From: Amycolatopsis roodepoortensis
Lineage (GTDB): Bacteria; Actinomycetota; Actinomycetes; Mycobacteriales; Pseudonocardiaceae
Direction: 5' to 3'
Length of the DNA: 64,000 nucleotides
Assembly (NCBI RefSeq): GCF_014873915.1
Contig: NZ_JADBEJ010000001.1
Span: 930,001-994,000 of the forward strand
The position numbers and the translations under genes were made by a program. Shown here one piece after another: positions 48,910 to 57,923 of this stretch. The notes beneath the pieces are model-generated. The model saw nothing but the letters and a program-made list of their open reading frames with translations. It was not told where the DNA came from and ran no database searches. Numbering within the stretch: the stretch's first letter is position 1; each line of letters begins with the position of its first letter.

Positions 48910-50193
48910 TTAGCCGAACGCCTTGTTCATCTCGGCGGCCGCGGCGGTCAGCGCGGTCGCGGGATCCTTGCCGCCGGTCGCGATCTGCTGGATCGCGGTG
49001 GGCAGGACGTTCTGCGCGTCGATCTTCGACCACGCCGCGGTGGCGGGGACGAACTTCGTGCCCGCGGTGAGCGTGTCGACGAACGGCTTGACCGACGGGT
49101 CGCTCGCGGCGAGCTTCTGCTGGACGCTGCCGAGGGTGGGCAGGTTGCCCATGGCGACGTACATCTTCTCCTGGTACTTCGCGCCACCGAGGAGCTGGGT
49201 GAACTCGACCGCGAGGCTCTTGCGCTTGGTCGCGTTGAACACGCCGAGGAGGTTGCCGCCCGCGAACGCCGGGGCGATCTTGCCCGCCTCGGTGCCCGGG
49301 ATCGGGATGATCGCGTACTTGCCCTTCACCTGACCCGCCTCGACAGCCTTGCGGTTGAAGTCACCGCCGATGGACATCCCGGCCTTGCCGCCGGCGAACG
49401 CCGTGATGCTCTGCGTGCCGGTGAGGTTGGCGCACTGCTCGGGCGGGCAGATGTCCGCCTTCAGCAGGTTCGCGTACGCGGTCACGCCTGCCTTGGCCTG
49501 CTCGGAGTCCACAGTGGACTTCCACTTGCCGCTGTCCTCCTTGGCGATCTCGCCGCCGTGCGCCCACAGGAACGGCAGCATCGCGTAGGTGTACTTGCCA
49601 CCGACGGAGATGCCGTACAGCTCCGGCTTCTTGGCGCGGATCGTCTTCGCGGTCTCGGTCAGCTCAGCCAGCGTCGTGGGCGGCTTGAGGCCGAGTTCGG
49701 CGAAGAGGTCGGTGCGGTAGTACAACGCGCGGATACCGGTGAACCACGGAAGGCCGTATGTCTTGCCGCCGGACTTCGCGGTTTCCAGTACCGCTGGCAG
49801 GATGTCGGCACCTTCCTTCCACGACGAGAGATCGCCGGTCAGGTCGGCCAGCGCGCCCGTGGCGGCGTAGCTGGACACGTCGGTGTTGCCGAACTCGGCG
49901 ACGTCCGGCGCGCTGGCCGGATCGTTGAAGGCGCCGGAGAACTTGTCGGCGCGACCTTCCACCGGGATCCACTGGACGTCGACCTCGACGCCGGAGTGCG
50001 CCGCCTTGAACTCGGTGATCGCCTCCTTGACCGCCGCCTCCTTGGGCGCGCGGTTGGCCTCGTCGAACAGCCAGACGCGGATCGTGCCGGTCTTCTCGTC
50101 ACCGCCGCTCGCGGCCGGCGTGTTCTGGGCGGGCGCGCAGCCCGCCACGAGGCCGACGGCCGCGAGGCCCGCGATGAGGACGCGAGTTCTCAT
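48910..50193 (-). CDS. Sugar-binding lipoprotein of the ABC importer
   Basis: A 427-residue solute-binding protein. Lipoprotein signal MRTRVLIAGLAAVGLVAGCAPA with lipobox VAGC. It belongs to the extracellular solute-binding family 1: TIRVWLFDEANRA, EFGNTDVSSYAATGAL, GLPWFTGIRALYYR and FAGGKAGMSIGGDF. ATG at 50193 with AAGGAG 7 nt upstream. It lies 11 nt after the lactonase gene. With GH20 and two permeases it forms a Das-like importer for GlcNAc-containing sugars. Confidence 0.92.
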   Translation of the reverse strand: MRTRVLIAGLAAVGLVAGCAPAQNTPAASGGDEKTGTIRVWLFDEANRAPKEAAVKEAITEFKAAHSGVEVDVQWIPVEGRADKFSGAFNDPASAPDVAEFGNTDVSSYAATGALADLTGDLSSWKEGADILPAVLETAKSGGKTYGLPWFTGIRALYYRTDLFAELGLKPPTTLAELTETAKTIRAKKPELYGISVGGKYTYAMLPFLWAHGGEIAKEDSGKWKSTVDSEQAKAGVTAYANLLKADICPPEQCANLTGTQSITAFAGGKAGMSIGGDFNRKAVEAGQVKGKYAIIPIPGTEAGKIAPAFAGGNLLGVFNATKRKSLAVEFTQLLGGAKYQEKMYVAMGNLPTLGSVQQKLAASDPSVKPFVDTLTAGTKFVPATAAWSKIDAQNVLPTAIQQIATGGKDPATALTAAAAEMNKAFG

Positions 50194-50204
50194 GGGTTTT
50201 CTCC

Positions 50205-51335
50205 TTAGGCGAAAAAGACGGAATTGACTTGGGGGAGCGCCAGTTTCCCGGCGACGGCCCCCGGAAGACCGGTGCCGGGATCGCGCGGCAGCCAGCTGAG
50301 CGTGCCGGACTTGTCGCTCGAGACGTAGAACCAGCGTTCGGTCGGGTCGAGGGTGAAGTGGCGCGGGTACACCCCGCCGACGGGCGCGTTGTTCAGCAGC
50401 TTCAAGGACTTTCCGTCCTCGCTGACGCCGAACGACGCGATCGTGTCGGAGCCGCGCACGGAGGCGTACACGAACTTCCCGTCCTTGGACGTGGTGATCT
50501 CGCCCGGGTACTGCTCGCCGGGGGTGCCCGCGGGAACGGCCGGGACGACCTGTCCGGCGGTGAGTTTCCCGGTTGCCGGGTTCCACGCCGCGACGGTGAC
50601 CTCGGCTCGCAGCTCGCCGAGGATGTACGCGTACTTGCCGTTCGGGTGGAACGTCAGATGCCGCGGCCCGGCGCCCGACGGGAGCTTCAGCTGCTGGTTC
50701 AGCTTGAGCTTTCCGGTCGTGGTGTCGAGTTTGTAGACGTAGACCGAATCCGCGCCGAGGTCGACCGCGAGCACCCACTTGCCGGTCGGGTCGTTGACGA
50801 CCTGGTGCGCGTGCGCCTGCCGCTCGGCACCCTTGTGCTGGGCCAGATCGACGACGTCGCCGAGTTTTCCGCCCGCGAGGATCGGGAGGACGACGACGCT
50901 GCCGCTGCTGTAGTTCGCGGCCAGTACGTACTTCTGGCTCGAGTGGACACTCAGATGGGTCGGGTGCTGTCCCTTGGCGGATTTCTTGTTGAGCAGCTTG
51001 GGTTTGGCCGGGTCGGCCAGGCTGAACGACGAGATCTGGCCGTTCTCGTCCTCGTTGGTCACGTAGAGCGTCTTGCGGTCGGCGCTGATGTCGAACCAGG
51101 AAGCGTTGCTCACTCCAGGAATCGTCCGGTCGACGACCACGGCGTTCGTGGCCGTGTCCCGGTGAGCGACATCGAGCCCGTGCCCGGAACTGGTGTAGCT
51201 GCTGACGTAAATGGCTCCGGTCCCCTTCGGTCCGCAGTGTTGTTCGGAAGCGTTCGCGAGGTGGGAACCGAGAACGGTGGTGAGTCCAGCCGCTCCGACG
51301 GCGCCGAGGAAGGTGCGTCGATCCAGTCCGGTCAT
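50205..51335 (-). CDS. Exported lactonase-family beta-propeller (6-phosphogluconolactonase-like)
   Basis: A 376-residue protein with a twin-arginine signal (DRRTFLGAVGAAGLTTVLG), so it acts outside the membrane. The seven-bladed YkgB/Pgl-like fold is seen in repeated HLSVHSSQKYVLAANYSSG, DPTGKWVLAVDLGADSVYVY and GPRHLTFHPNGKYAYILGE blocks. Cytosolic relatives hydrolyse gluconolactones. In this operon an exported enzyme could open the 1,5-lactone of oxidised GlcNAc ends made by chitin-active LPMOs or sugar oxidases, giving N-acetylglucosaminate (inference). It is 27 nt downstream of the permease gene. Confidence 0.85.
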   Translation of the reverse strand: MTGLDRRTFLGAVGAAGLTTVLGSHLANASEQHCGPKGTGAIYVSSYTSSGHGLDVAHRDTATNAVVVDRTIPGVSNASWFDISADRKTLYVTNEDENGQISSFSLADPAKPKLLNKKSAKGQHPTHLSVHSSQKYVLAANYSSGSVVVLPILAGGKLGDVVDLAQHKGAERQAHAHQVVNDPTGKWVLAVDLGADSVYVYKLDTTTGKLKLNQQLKLPSGAGPRHLTFHPNGKYAYILGELRAEVTVAAWNPATGKLTAGQVVPAVPAGTPGEQYPGEITTSKDGKFVYASVRGSDTIASFGVSEDGKSLKLLNNAPVGGVYPRHFTLDPTERWFYVSSDKSGTLSWLPRDPGTGLPGAVAGKLALPQVNSVFFA

Positions 51336-51362
51336 CGTGATCTCTCCCAGTCGTCAGGTGGT

Positions 51363-52751
51363 TTAAACCACTGCCATGAGCAATGCTGCCACGCCGAAAC
51401 CGGAAACGGAAAGGACGGTTTCCAAGACGGTCCAGGTTTTCAGGGTCTGCGGCACGGTCATGTTGAAGTACCGCGAGATGATCCAGAAACCGCCGTCGTT
51501 GACGTGCGAGGCGATGATCGAACCCGCCGAGATCGCGACGACCAGCAGCGCGAGCTGCATCTGCGAATAGCCCAGCGTCGCCACCGTCGGCGCGACGATA
51601 CCGCTCGTGGTCACGATCGCGACCGTCGCCGAACCCTGCGCGATGCGCATACCGCAACTGATCACGTACGCCGCCAGGATGACCGGGAGGCCGGCGTTGT
51701 CGAGCGAGCCGGCGACGGCCTTGCCGATCCCCGTCGCGGCCAGCACGGCGCCGAAGAACGCGCCCGCGCCGACCACCAGCAGGATCATCGCGACCGGGCG
51801 CAGGGACTTCGCCGAAAGCTCGCTCAGATCCTTGCCCGTCAAGCCCCGGCGCAGGCCCAGCAGCCACGACGCCAGCAGCACCGAGATCGTCAGCGCGACC
51901 GCCGGGGTGCCGATGAACGCGGCGACACCGGAGAGCGCGGATTCCTTGGGAAGCCAGATACTGCCGAACGTCCCGGCGAGGATCAGCACCAGCGGGACGG
52001 CGATGATCGCCAGCACCAGACCCAGCGACGGCGGGTTCGTCTCCTTTTCGCCTTCCTCCTCGGCGACCAGGAATTCCGCGGGGACCTCCACGTCGACGCG
52101 CTTGCCGATCCACGTCGAATAGAGCACACCGCCGACGAGGAACGCGGGGATACCGCACACCAGCCCCATCAGGATGATCCAGCCGAGTTCCACGTGCAGC
52201 AGACCGGCCGCGGCCACCGGGCCGGGGTGCGGCGGGAGGAAGGCGTGCGTGATCGAAAGCCCGGCGAGCAACGGCAGCGCGTACAGCACGAGGGAACGGC
52301 CACCCTGTTTGGCGGCGACGTAGACCAGCGGCGCGAGCACGAAGATGCCGATGTCGAAGAAGACCGGGATGCCGAAGACGAAGCCCGCGAGACCCATCGC
52401 CAGCGGAGCCCGCTTCTCACCGATGGCCCGCAGCAGCGCGCCGGTGAGCACCTTCGCCCCGCCCGAACGCTCCAAAATGGACCCGAGGATGGTGCCGAGC
52501 CCGATGATCGCGGCGATATGGCCGAGGATTCCGCCGAAACCCTTTTCCAGCAGGGAATCCGACGCCTTCTGCGCGGAGCCGACGATCTGGACCACCGGCA
52601 GGCCCGCGGCCAGCGCGGTCAGCAGGCCGACCACGATCAGCGCGATGAAGGGCTCGAGTTTGACCTTGATGATGAGGAACAACAACACCGCGATCGAGAC
52701 GGCGGCGAGGGTCAGGAGACCTCCCGTCGTGTGTTGGAGCCAGTCGATCAT
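51363..52751 (-). CDS. Gluconate:H+ symporter family permease (GntP)
   Basis: A 462-residue transporter with about 12 membrane segments. It shows the family blocks GTILGSILERSGGAKVL, GIPVFFDIGIFVLAPLV, THAFLPPHPGPVAAAGLL and the C-terminal SHVNDGGFWIISRYFNMT. GntP proteins import aldonic acids. In context the substrate is most likely N-acetyl-D-glucosaminate or D-glucosaminate, not plain gluconate; this is inferred. ATG at 52751 overlaps the deacylase stop by 4 nt. Confidence 0.93.
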   Translation of the reverse strand: MIDWLQHTTGGLLTLAAVSIAVLLFLIIKVKLEPFIALIVVGLLTALAAGLPVVQIVGSAQKASDSLLEKGFGGILGHIAAIIGLGTILGSILERSGGAKVLTGALLRAIGEKRAPLAMGLAGFVFGIPVFFDIGIFVLAPLVYVAAKQGGRSLVLYALPLLAGLSITHAFLPPHPGPVAAAGLLHVELGWIILMGLVCGIPAFLVGGVLYSTWIGKRVDVEVPAEFLVAEEEGEKETNPPSLGLVLAIIAVPLVLILAGTFGSIWLPKESALSGVAAFIGTPAVALTISVLLASWLLGLRRGLTGKDLSELSAKSLRPVAMILLVVGAGAFFGAVLAATGIGKAVAGSLDNAGLPVILAAYVISCGMRIAQGSATVAIVTTSGIVAPTVATLGYSQMQLALLVVAISAGSIIASHVNDGGFWIISRYFNMTVPQTLKTWTVLETVLSVSGFGVAALLMAVV

Positions 52752-54343
52752 CGGGCACTCCCGGGGTTCCGCAGTGAATGGCCGGCGAGGGCGCCGGTCG
52801 GTTGACCATCGTCGATGGCGGCGACACCGTTGACGAAGACATAGGGGATACCGGCGGCCTGCTGCCGCGGCTCGTCGAACGTGGCGGTGTCGGCGACGGT
52901 TTCCGGGTCGAACAGCACGAGGTCCGCCGCGTATCCGGCGCGGACGAGACCCCGGTCGGTCAGCCGCAGGCGCTGTGCCGCGCGGCCGGTGAGGTGGGCG
53001 ACGCATTCGGCGAGGTCGAGGACGCCGAGTTCGCGGACGTAGCGTGCGAGGTAACGCGGGAACGTGCCCCAGGCGCGGGGATGCGGCCGCGCGCCGACGA
53101 GCAGCCCGTCGCTGCCGCCGGTGTGCGTGCGGTGCCGCATGATCGCCTGGACGTTCTCCTCGTGCCCGACGTGCATCAGGCAGGACGTGCCGAGTTTTTC
53201 CGAGAGCAGGACGTCGAAGTACAGCTCTGCGGCCGGTTTCCCGGCACGCTGCGCCGAAGCGGCGACCGAATGCCCGACGAGGTGGGCGTTCTCGTCCCGG
53301 CGGACACCGTTGATCTCGATGGCGTCCCAGTCGATCGGCACCCCGTGGGCGCCGTCGGAGCCGGTCTCCTCGATCTCGGCGCGGATCCGCTCGCGGGTGT
53401 CCACATCGGACAAGCGGGCGAGCGTGGCGTCGAGGCCGCCTTCGGTGGCCCAGCTCGGCAGCAGCGCGGAAAGGTAGGTGGCGCCGGGAAGGTAGGGATA
53501 GGTGTCGAGCGTGATGTCGCAGCCGTCGTCGAGCGCCTGATCGAGCAGCTCCAGCAGATCCGGCGCCTTGCCCTTGTTCACCGAGAAGTTCATCGTGGCG
53601 TGCGCGAGGTGCAGCGGACAGCCCGAGCGACGGGAGACGTCGACCATCTCGCCGAACGCCTCCAGCGCGCCCTTGCCGTAGCTGCGGTGGTGCGGGCTGT
53701 AGAAGCCACCGCGCTCGCCGACGACCCGGCACAGCTCGACGAGTTCTTCGGTGGTCGCGTACATGCCCGGCGTGTAGGTGAGCCCGGACGACATGCCCAT
53801 CGCGCCCTCGGCCAGCCCGGTCGCGATGAGTTCCTTCATCGCGTTCATCTCGGCTTCGGTCGCGGGCCGGTCTTCCCAGCCGACGGTGAGCATGCGGACG
53901 GTGCCCTGCGGCACCAGATAGGCCGCGTTGACCGCGACCCCCGCGTCCAGCCGGTCGAGATACTCGCCGACCGAGCGCCAGTTCCAGTCGAAGCCCGCCG
54001 GATCGTCGTTCCACCCGGCGAGCTGCTGGCGCAGCGCCGCGAGGACCTCGTCGTTCACAGGCGCGTAGGAGAGCCCGTCCTGCCCGAGCACCTCGGTCGT
54101 GACGCCCTGGGAGAGCTTCGCGAGGTGATCCGGATTCGCGAGCAGCTGAAGATCGGAATGCGAATGCATGTCGATGAACCCGGGCGCGAGCACGAGTCCT
54201 TCGGCGTCGATGGTGCGGCGGCCCGCGAGCGAGCCGGGTTCGGCGACACTGGCGACGCGGCCGTCGGTGATGCCCACGTCGTGCCTGGTGAGCGGATCCC
54301 CGGTGCCGTCGGCGACCAGTGCGGAGCGGACAACGATGTCCAT
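52748..54343 (-). CDS. N-acyl-D-amino-acid deacylase (D-aminoacylase family)
   Basis: A 531-residue zinc amidohydrolase. The metal-binding HSHSD follows FIDM at about 58-65, with HHRSYGKGAL, HLAHATMN, the MHVGHEE segment and GARPHPRAWGTFPRYL, all hallmarks of D-aminoacylases. They deacetylate N-acetyl-D-amino acids. Here the neighbours suggest N-acetyl-D-glucosaminate, a D-configured N-acetyl amino acid, as substrate (inference). It lies 33 nt after the deaminase gene and overlaps the permease gene. Confidence 0.92.
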   Translation of the reverse strand: MDIVVRSALVADGTGDPLTRHDVGITDGRVASVAEPGSLAGRRTIDAEGLVLAPGFIDMHSHSDLQLLANPDHLAKLSQGVTTEVLGQDGLSYAPVNDEVLAALRQQLAGWNDDPAGFDWNWRSVGEYLDRLDAGVAVNAAYLVPQGTVRMLTVGWEDRPATEAEMNAMKELIATGLAEGAMGMSSGLTYTPGMYATTEELVELCRVVGERGGFYSPHHRSYGKGALEAFGEMVDVSRRSGCPLHLAHATMNFSVNKGKAPDLLELLDQALDDGCDITLDTYPYLPGATYLSALLPSWATEGGLDATLARLSDVDTRERIRAEIEETGSDGAHGVPIDWDAIEINGVRRDENAHLVGHSVAASAQRAGKPAAELYFDVLLSEKLGTSCLMHVGHEENVQAIMRHRTHTGGSDGLLVGARPHPRAWGTFPRYLARYVRELGVLDLAECVAHLTGRAAQRLRLTDRGLVRAGYAADLVLFDPETVADTATFDEPRQQAAGIPYVFVNGVAAIDDGQPTGALAGHSLRNPGSAR

Positions 54344-54376
54344 GGCGATTCTTCCTCTGCGGCGGTGGAGGACGGA

Positions 54377-55681
54377 TCAGAAATGGGTGCGGACGAAATC
54401 GAGCACGGTCTCGCCGTCGGGGCCGACGACCGGGATCAGGGGCCACTTGTCGAAAACGGTGCAGGGGTGGGAAAGCCCGAGGGCGATCCAGTCCCCGACC
54501 TCGACCGGCGACGAAGCGGGCAGCGTGAGAAAGGCGTGCTGGTCGTTCATCTTCTGGATGGAATGACCTTCGAGCGCGGACGGTGGTCCGTCACCCTTGC
54601 GGATAAGACGCGGCTCGGGCATGCCCTCGTCGAACGAGGCGTCCCGTTTGCCGATGGTGAGCAGCGCGAGCTCGTCCGTCGGCTTCGACGTCACCTGAGC
54701 CCAGGCGCGCAGCGCGGACCGGAACGAGGCGACCCCGTCGATACGCGGCTGCTCGCCGAGCGGGGAGATCACGCGGTAGAAGCCGTCGTCGTGGGTCACG
54801 TAGGCGCCACTGCGCAGGATCGGCAGGACGTCCAGGTCGCCCCAGTCCTTGGTGAGTTCGTCGGCGACGCGGTCGAAGTACGCGCTGCCGCCGCCGGTGA
54901 CGATGATCTGGCCGGCGTCGTCGAGCAGGCCCTTGGCGTGGAAGGCGAAGACGAGTTCCCGTAGACCGTCCACATAGGAACTGATCAGCTGGAGCGACTT
55001 TTCGTCGGTGTGGTGGGAAAGCGCGCCTTCATAGCCGCCGGATCCGCGCAGCCGCAGAGCGGGGCTCGCGTGCGCGGCCTCGGCGACGGCGAGCGCGGTC
55101 TCCGTGTCGCGGACACCGGTGCGGCCGCCCTCGGCGCCGAGTTCGACGAGCACGTCGACCTTGCGGCGGGCGCCGCGCAGGGCTTCGGTCATCAGCTCGA
55201 CACCGCGGACCGAGTCGACCCAGCAGACGAATTCGAAGTCGTCGTCGGCGTCCAGCTCGGCGGCGAGCCACTTCAAGCCCGACGGGTCGAGCAGCTGGTT
55301 CGCCAGCAGGATCCGGGAGACCCCGAACGCGCGGTAGATCCGCAGGTGGCCGGCGTTCGCGCAGGTGATGCCCCACGAGCCGTGCTTCAGCTGCCGCTCG
55401 AACAACTGCGGCGCCATCGTCGTCTTACCGTGCGGGGCCAGCGCGACCCCGCGTTCGGCGCACCAGGCCGCCATCGTGCGGAGGTTGTGTTCGACGGCCT
55501 CGTCGTCGAGAACGACGAACGGGCCGAGGAAGCCGTCGTCGAACAGCTTGGCGCCCCGGGCGGCGGCCTCGCCGATCGTGAGACCGGACAGCGAGGGCGC
55601 GACCGAGCGGAAGCGCCAGTCGACGCGCTCCTCCCGGACGGCCGCGACCGCGGCGGAATCGATGGTGCCGGCTTCGAACAT
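54377..55681 (-). CDS. PLP-dependent amino acid deaminase (DSD1-like; probable D-glucosaminate dehydratase)
   Basis: A 434-residue fold-III (alanine-racemase-like) PLP enzyme. The Schiff-base lysine is in APHGKTTMAPQLF near 85-97; the C-terminal metal site is SHPCTVFDKW (His and Cys), as in D-serine dehydratase and D-threonine aldolase. D-glucosaminate dehydratase belongs to the same group and yields 2-keto-3-deoxygluconate and ammonia. Beside a KDG-type kinase, gluconate-type permease and D-aminoacylase, that activity fits best. I use the ATG at 55681 preceded by AGGTGA; the longer frame runs into the operator. First gene of the leftward operon. Confidence 0.88.
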   Translation of the reverse strand: MFEAGTIDSAAVAAVREERVDWRFRSVAPSLSGLTIGEAAARGAKLFDDGFLGPFVVLDDEAVEHNLRTMAAWCAERGVALAPHGKTTMAPQLFERQLKHGSWGITCANAGHLRIYRAFGVSRILLANQLLDPSGLKWLAAELDADDDFEFVCWVDSVRGVELMTEALRGARRKVDVLVELGAEGGRTGVRDTETALAVAEAAHASPALRLRGSGGYEGALSHHTDEKSLQLISSYVDGLRELVFAFHAKGLLDDAGQIIVTGGGSAYFDRVADELTKDWGDLDVLPILRSGAYVTHDDGFYRVISPLGEQPRIDGVASFRSALRAWAQVTSKPTDELALLTIGKRDASFDEGMPEPRLIRKGDGPPSALEGHSIQKMNDQHAFLTLPASSPVEVGDWIALGLSHPCTVFDKWPLIPVVGPDGETVLDFVRTHF

Positions 55682-55695
55682 GAGGTTCACCTCGG

Positions 55696-55729
55696 TTGCG
55701 TATGTTGCAACGGACGTTGCGCATATTGC
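55696..55729. promoter_or_regulatory. Two direct 13-bp repeats, candidate IclR operator
   Basis: TTGCGTATGTTGC (55696-55708) and TTGCGCATATTGC (55717-55729) repeat with a 21-bp period, two helical turns, in the 111-nt gap between the divergent operons. The centre also forms an imperfect inverted repeat (TATGTTGCAAC/GTTGCGCATA). The neighbouring IclR protein is the probable ligand. Confidence 0.7.
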
Positions 55730-55792
55730 GTGGGATAGGTGTAGCATCCGGTCCGCTGGAGGTCAACGGCGTGACGACTAGGAGACGCGAAG

Positions 55793-56773
55793 GTGACAAG
55801 CGCGCCCCACGTTCTGTGCATCGGGGAGTCGATGGCCTTGTTCGTGCCGGCCGAATCCGGGCCGCCCGACGAGGTACGCAAGTGGGTGCGGAGCATCGGC
55901 GGGGCCGAATCGAACGTCGCCTGCCATCTCCCCGCGCTGGGTTTCACCAGCGCCTGGGTGAGCGCCGTCGGCGACGATCCGTTCGGCCGCGCGCTGGTGC
56001 GCGAGATCGGCGCGGCGGGGGTGGACGTCAGCGGGGTCGTGGTCGATCCGACGCGCCCGACCGGGCTCTACATCAAGGAGAGCGGAGCGGACGGCAGCCC
56101 CGTGCGCTACTACCGCAAGGGCTCCGCCGCGTCCGGAATGGACGCCGGGCTCCTGGGGAAACTCGACCTCGACGGCGTGCGCGTCATCCATCTGTCCGGG
56201 ATCACGCCCGCGCTGTCGGACGGCTGTCTCGACCTGGTGCAGGCGCTGATGGAACGGCCGCGGGGCGACACGCTGGTGTCGTTCGACGTGAACTTCCGGC
56301 CCGCACTGTGGGCCGGACGCGACCCGTCGGTGCTGGCGGGGCTGGCCGCTCGCGCCGACATCGTGCTGGCGGGCGAGGACGAGGCCGAGCGCGTGTGGGG
56401 GACCGGTGACCCGGCGCGGTTGCGGGCCACCGTGCCCGGACCGAAGACGCTGGTCGTCAAGCACGGGGCACGCGGGGTCACGTTGATCGAAGGCGACGAA
56501 GCACCGCTTTTCTCGCCCGCGCTGCAGGTCGACGTCGTGGAGCCGGTCGGCGCCGGTGACGCGTTCGCGGCCGGTTTCCTCGCCGCGACCCTGCGCGGCG
56601 ACGACCCCGCGACGCGGCTGCGACGCGGTCATCTGCAGGCCGCGGCCACCCTGCTGACCCACGACGACGTGGGGCAGCCGCTGCCCGCGGCCGTCGTCGA
56701 AACACTCCTCGGGGCGGATGAGGCAGCATGGGCGGCGGCGAAGCTGACGGACAAGGGATTGGTGGGCGGATGA
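55793..56773 (+). CDS. kdgK: PfkB-family sugar kinase, probable 2-keto-3-deoxygluconate kinase
   Basis: A 326-residue ribokinase-fold kinase. GGAESNVACHLPALG (about 36-50) is the KDG/fructokinase first signature; the ATP and catalytic site is VEPVGAGDAFAAGFLA near 249-264 with Asp of GAGD as base. It starts at a GTG at 55793 with AGGAG 7 nt upstream. Context (deaminase yielding KDG, IclR regulator of the KdgR type) supports KDG as substrate; the symbol is tentative. First gene of the rightward operon. Confidence 0.85.
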   Translation: MTSAPHVLCIGESMALFVPAESGPPDEVRKWVRSIGGAESNVACHLPALGFTSAWVSAVGDDPFGRALVREIGAAGVDVSGVVVDPTRPTGLYIKESGADGSPVRYYRKGSAASGMDAGLLGKLDLDGVRVIHLSGITPALSDGCLDLVQALMERPRGDTLVSFDVNFRPALWAGRDPSVLAGLAARADIVLAGEDEAERVWGTGDPARLRATVPGPKTLVVKHGARGVTLIEGDEAPLFSPALQVDVVEPVGAGDAFAAGFLAATLRGDDPATRLRRGHLQAAATLLTHDDVGQPLPAAVVETLLGADEAAWAAAKLTDKGLVGG

Positions 56774-57534
56774 GCCAGAGCCTGGACAGGGCGCTCACGC
56801 TGTTGAGCGGGCTGGCCCGCGAGCCGAAGACGCTGGACCAGCTCGCCGAGGAGATCGGCGTGCACAAATCGACCGTGCTGCGACTGCTGCGCACCCTGGA
56901 GGCACACCACTTCGTGCGCCGGGAAGGGCAGCGGTACTACCGCCTGGGCAGCGCGCTCTTCGATCTCGCACAGCAGGCGCTGGAGGATCGCGACGTCCGC
57001 CGCACCGCGCAGTCCGCGCTCGCCGGGCTCAACGCGCGCACCGGGCACACCGTGCACCTCGCGTCCTATGAGGACGGAGAGGTGGTCTACATCGACAAGT
57101 TCGAGGGCAGGCATTCGGTGCGGATGTACTCCCGCATCGGCAAACGCGCACCGCTGCACTGCACCGCCGTCGGCAAGGTGCTCGTCGCGGCGATGACGCC
57201 GGAGAAGCAGGCGGACGTGGTCTCGCGGATCGACTTCTTCGTCCGCACCCCGAACACGATCACCACGCCCGAGGCGTACGAGAAGGAACTCGCGCTCGTC
57301 GCCGACCGCGGCTACGCGGTGGACAACGCCGAGCACGAGGACTTCATCCACTGCGTCGCCGCGCCCGTCCGCGGCCCGGGCGGCGTGGTGCTCGCCGCCG
57401 CGTCGGTGTCGGTGCCGAAGGTGCTGCTGGACTACGACGGCCTGATGGGGCTCGTGCCCGAGCTGCTGGCCGCCGCCGAGGAAGCTTCCGTCCACAGTGG
57501 ATGGACGGGGAACCGAAAGGGGAAGTTGGAATGA
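56770..57534 (+). CDS. IclR-family regulator (KdgR-like by context)
   Basis: A 254-residue regulator. N-terminal winged helix LDRALTLLSGLAREPKTLDQLAEEIGVHKSTVLRLLRTLEAHHFV, then the IclR effector domain with KRAPLHCTAVGKVLVAAM and the C-terminal IHCVAAPVRGPGGVVLAAASVS. KdgR, an IclR protein, senses KDG or KDPG in enterobacteria. Overlaps both the kinase and the RidA gene by 4 nt. Likely binds the repeats at 55696-55729. Confidence 0.92.
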   Translation: MSQSLDRALTLLSGLAREPKTLDQLAEEIGVHKSTVLRLLRTLEAHHFVRREGQRYYRLGSALFDLAQQALEDRDVRRTAQSALAGLNARTGHTVHLASYEDGEVVYIDKFEGRHSVRMYSRIGKRAPLHCTAVGKVLVAAMTPEKQADVVSRIDFFVRTPNTITTPEAYEKELALVADRGYAVDNAEHEDFIHCVAAPVRGPGGVVLAAASVSVPKVLLDYDGLMGLVPELLAAAEEASVHSGWTGNRKGKLE

Positions 57535-57914
57535 GCAAGACCGCGATCAGCACGGAGAACGCGCCGAAGCCGGTGGCCGCGTTCTCGCAGGCGGTCCGCA
57601 AGGGCAACATCCTGCAGGTGGCCGGCCAGGTCGCCTTCGACCCGGCCACCGGCGCCATCGTCGGCGAGACCGTCGCCGAGCAGACCGAGCAGACCTTCAA
57701 GAACATCGAGGCGGTGCTCGAGGCCGCCGGTTCGAGCCTGGCCGACGCGATGATGGTGCGCGTGTACCTGACCGACGTCGACCACTTCGGCGCGTTCAAC
57801 GAGGCCTACAACAAGCTGATCGGCGAGGCGCCGCACCCGGCCCGCACCACCGTGTACGTCGGCCTGCCCGCCGGGCTGCTGGTGGAGATCGACGTCCTGG
57901 CCGTCACGGACTGA
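57531..57914 (+). CDS. ridA: RidA-family enamine/imine deaminase
   Basis: A 127-residue trimeric RidA protein. AFSQAVRKGNILQVAGQ opening, a central DAMMVRVYLTDVDHFGAFNEAY and the active-site Arg in HPARTTVYVGLPAGLLVEIDV. RidA hydrolyses reactive enamines and imines released by PLP deaminases. Its place in an operon divergent from a PLP deaminase gives it a direct job. ATGA overlap with iclR. It ends 9 nt before palindrome family 1 copy 3. Confidence 0.93.
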   Translation: MSKTAISTENAPKPVAAFSQAVRKGNILQVAGQVAFDPATGAIVGETVAEQTEQTFKNIEAVLEAAGSSLADAMMVRVYLTDVDHFGAFNEAYNKLIGEAPHPARTTVYVGLPAGLLVEIDVLAVTD

Positions 57915-57923
57915 CCCTCACGC

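Noticed and set aside
47974..50208. 744-residue open frame opposite the ABC permease and binding-protein genes
   Set aside because: Antisense shadow; the opposite strand carries clear ABC transporter genes.
50229..52805. 858-residue open frame opposite the lactonase and GntP genes
   Set aside because: Antisense shadow rich in Arg/Asp/Gln; no start signal and no homology.
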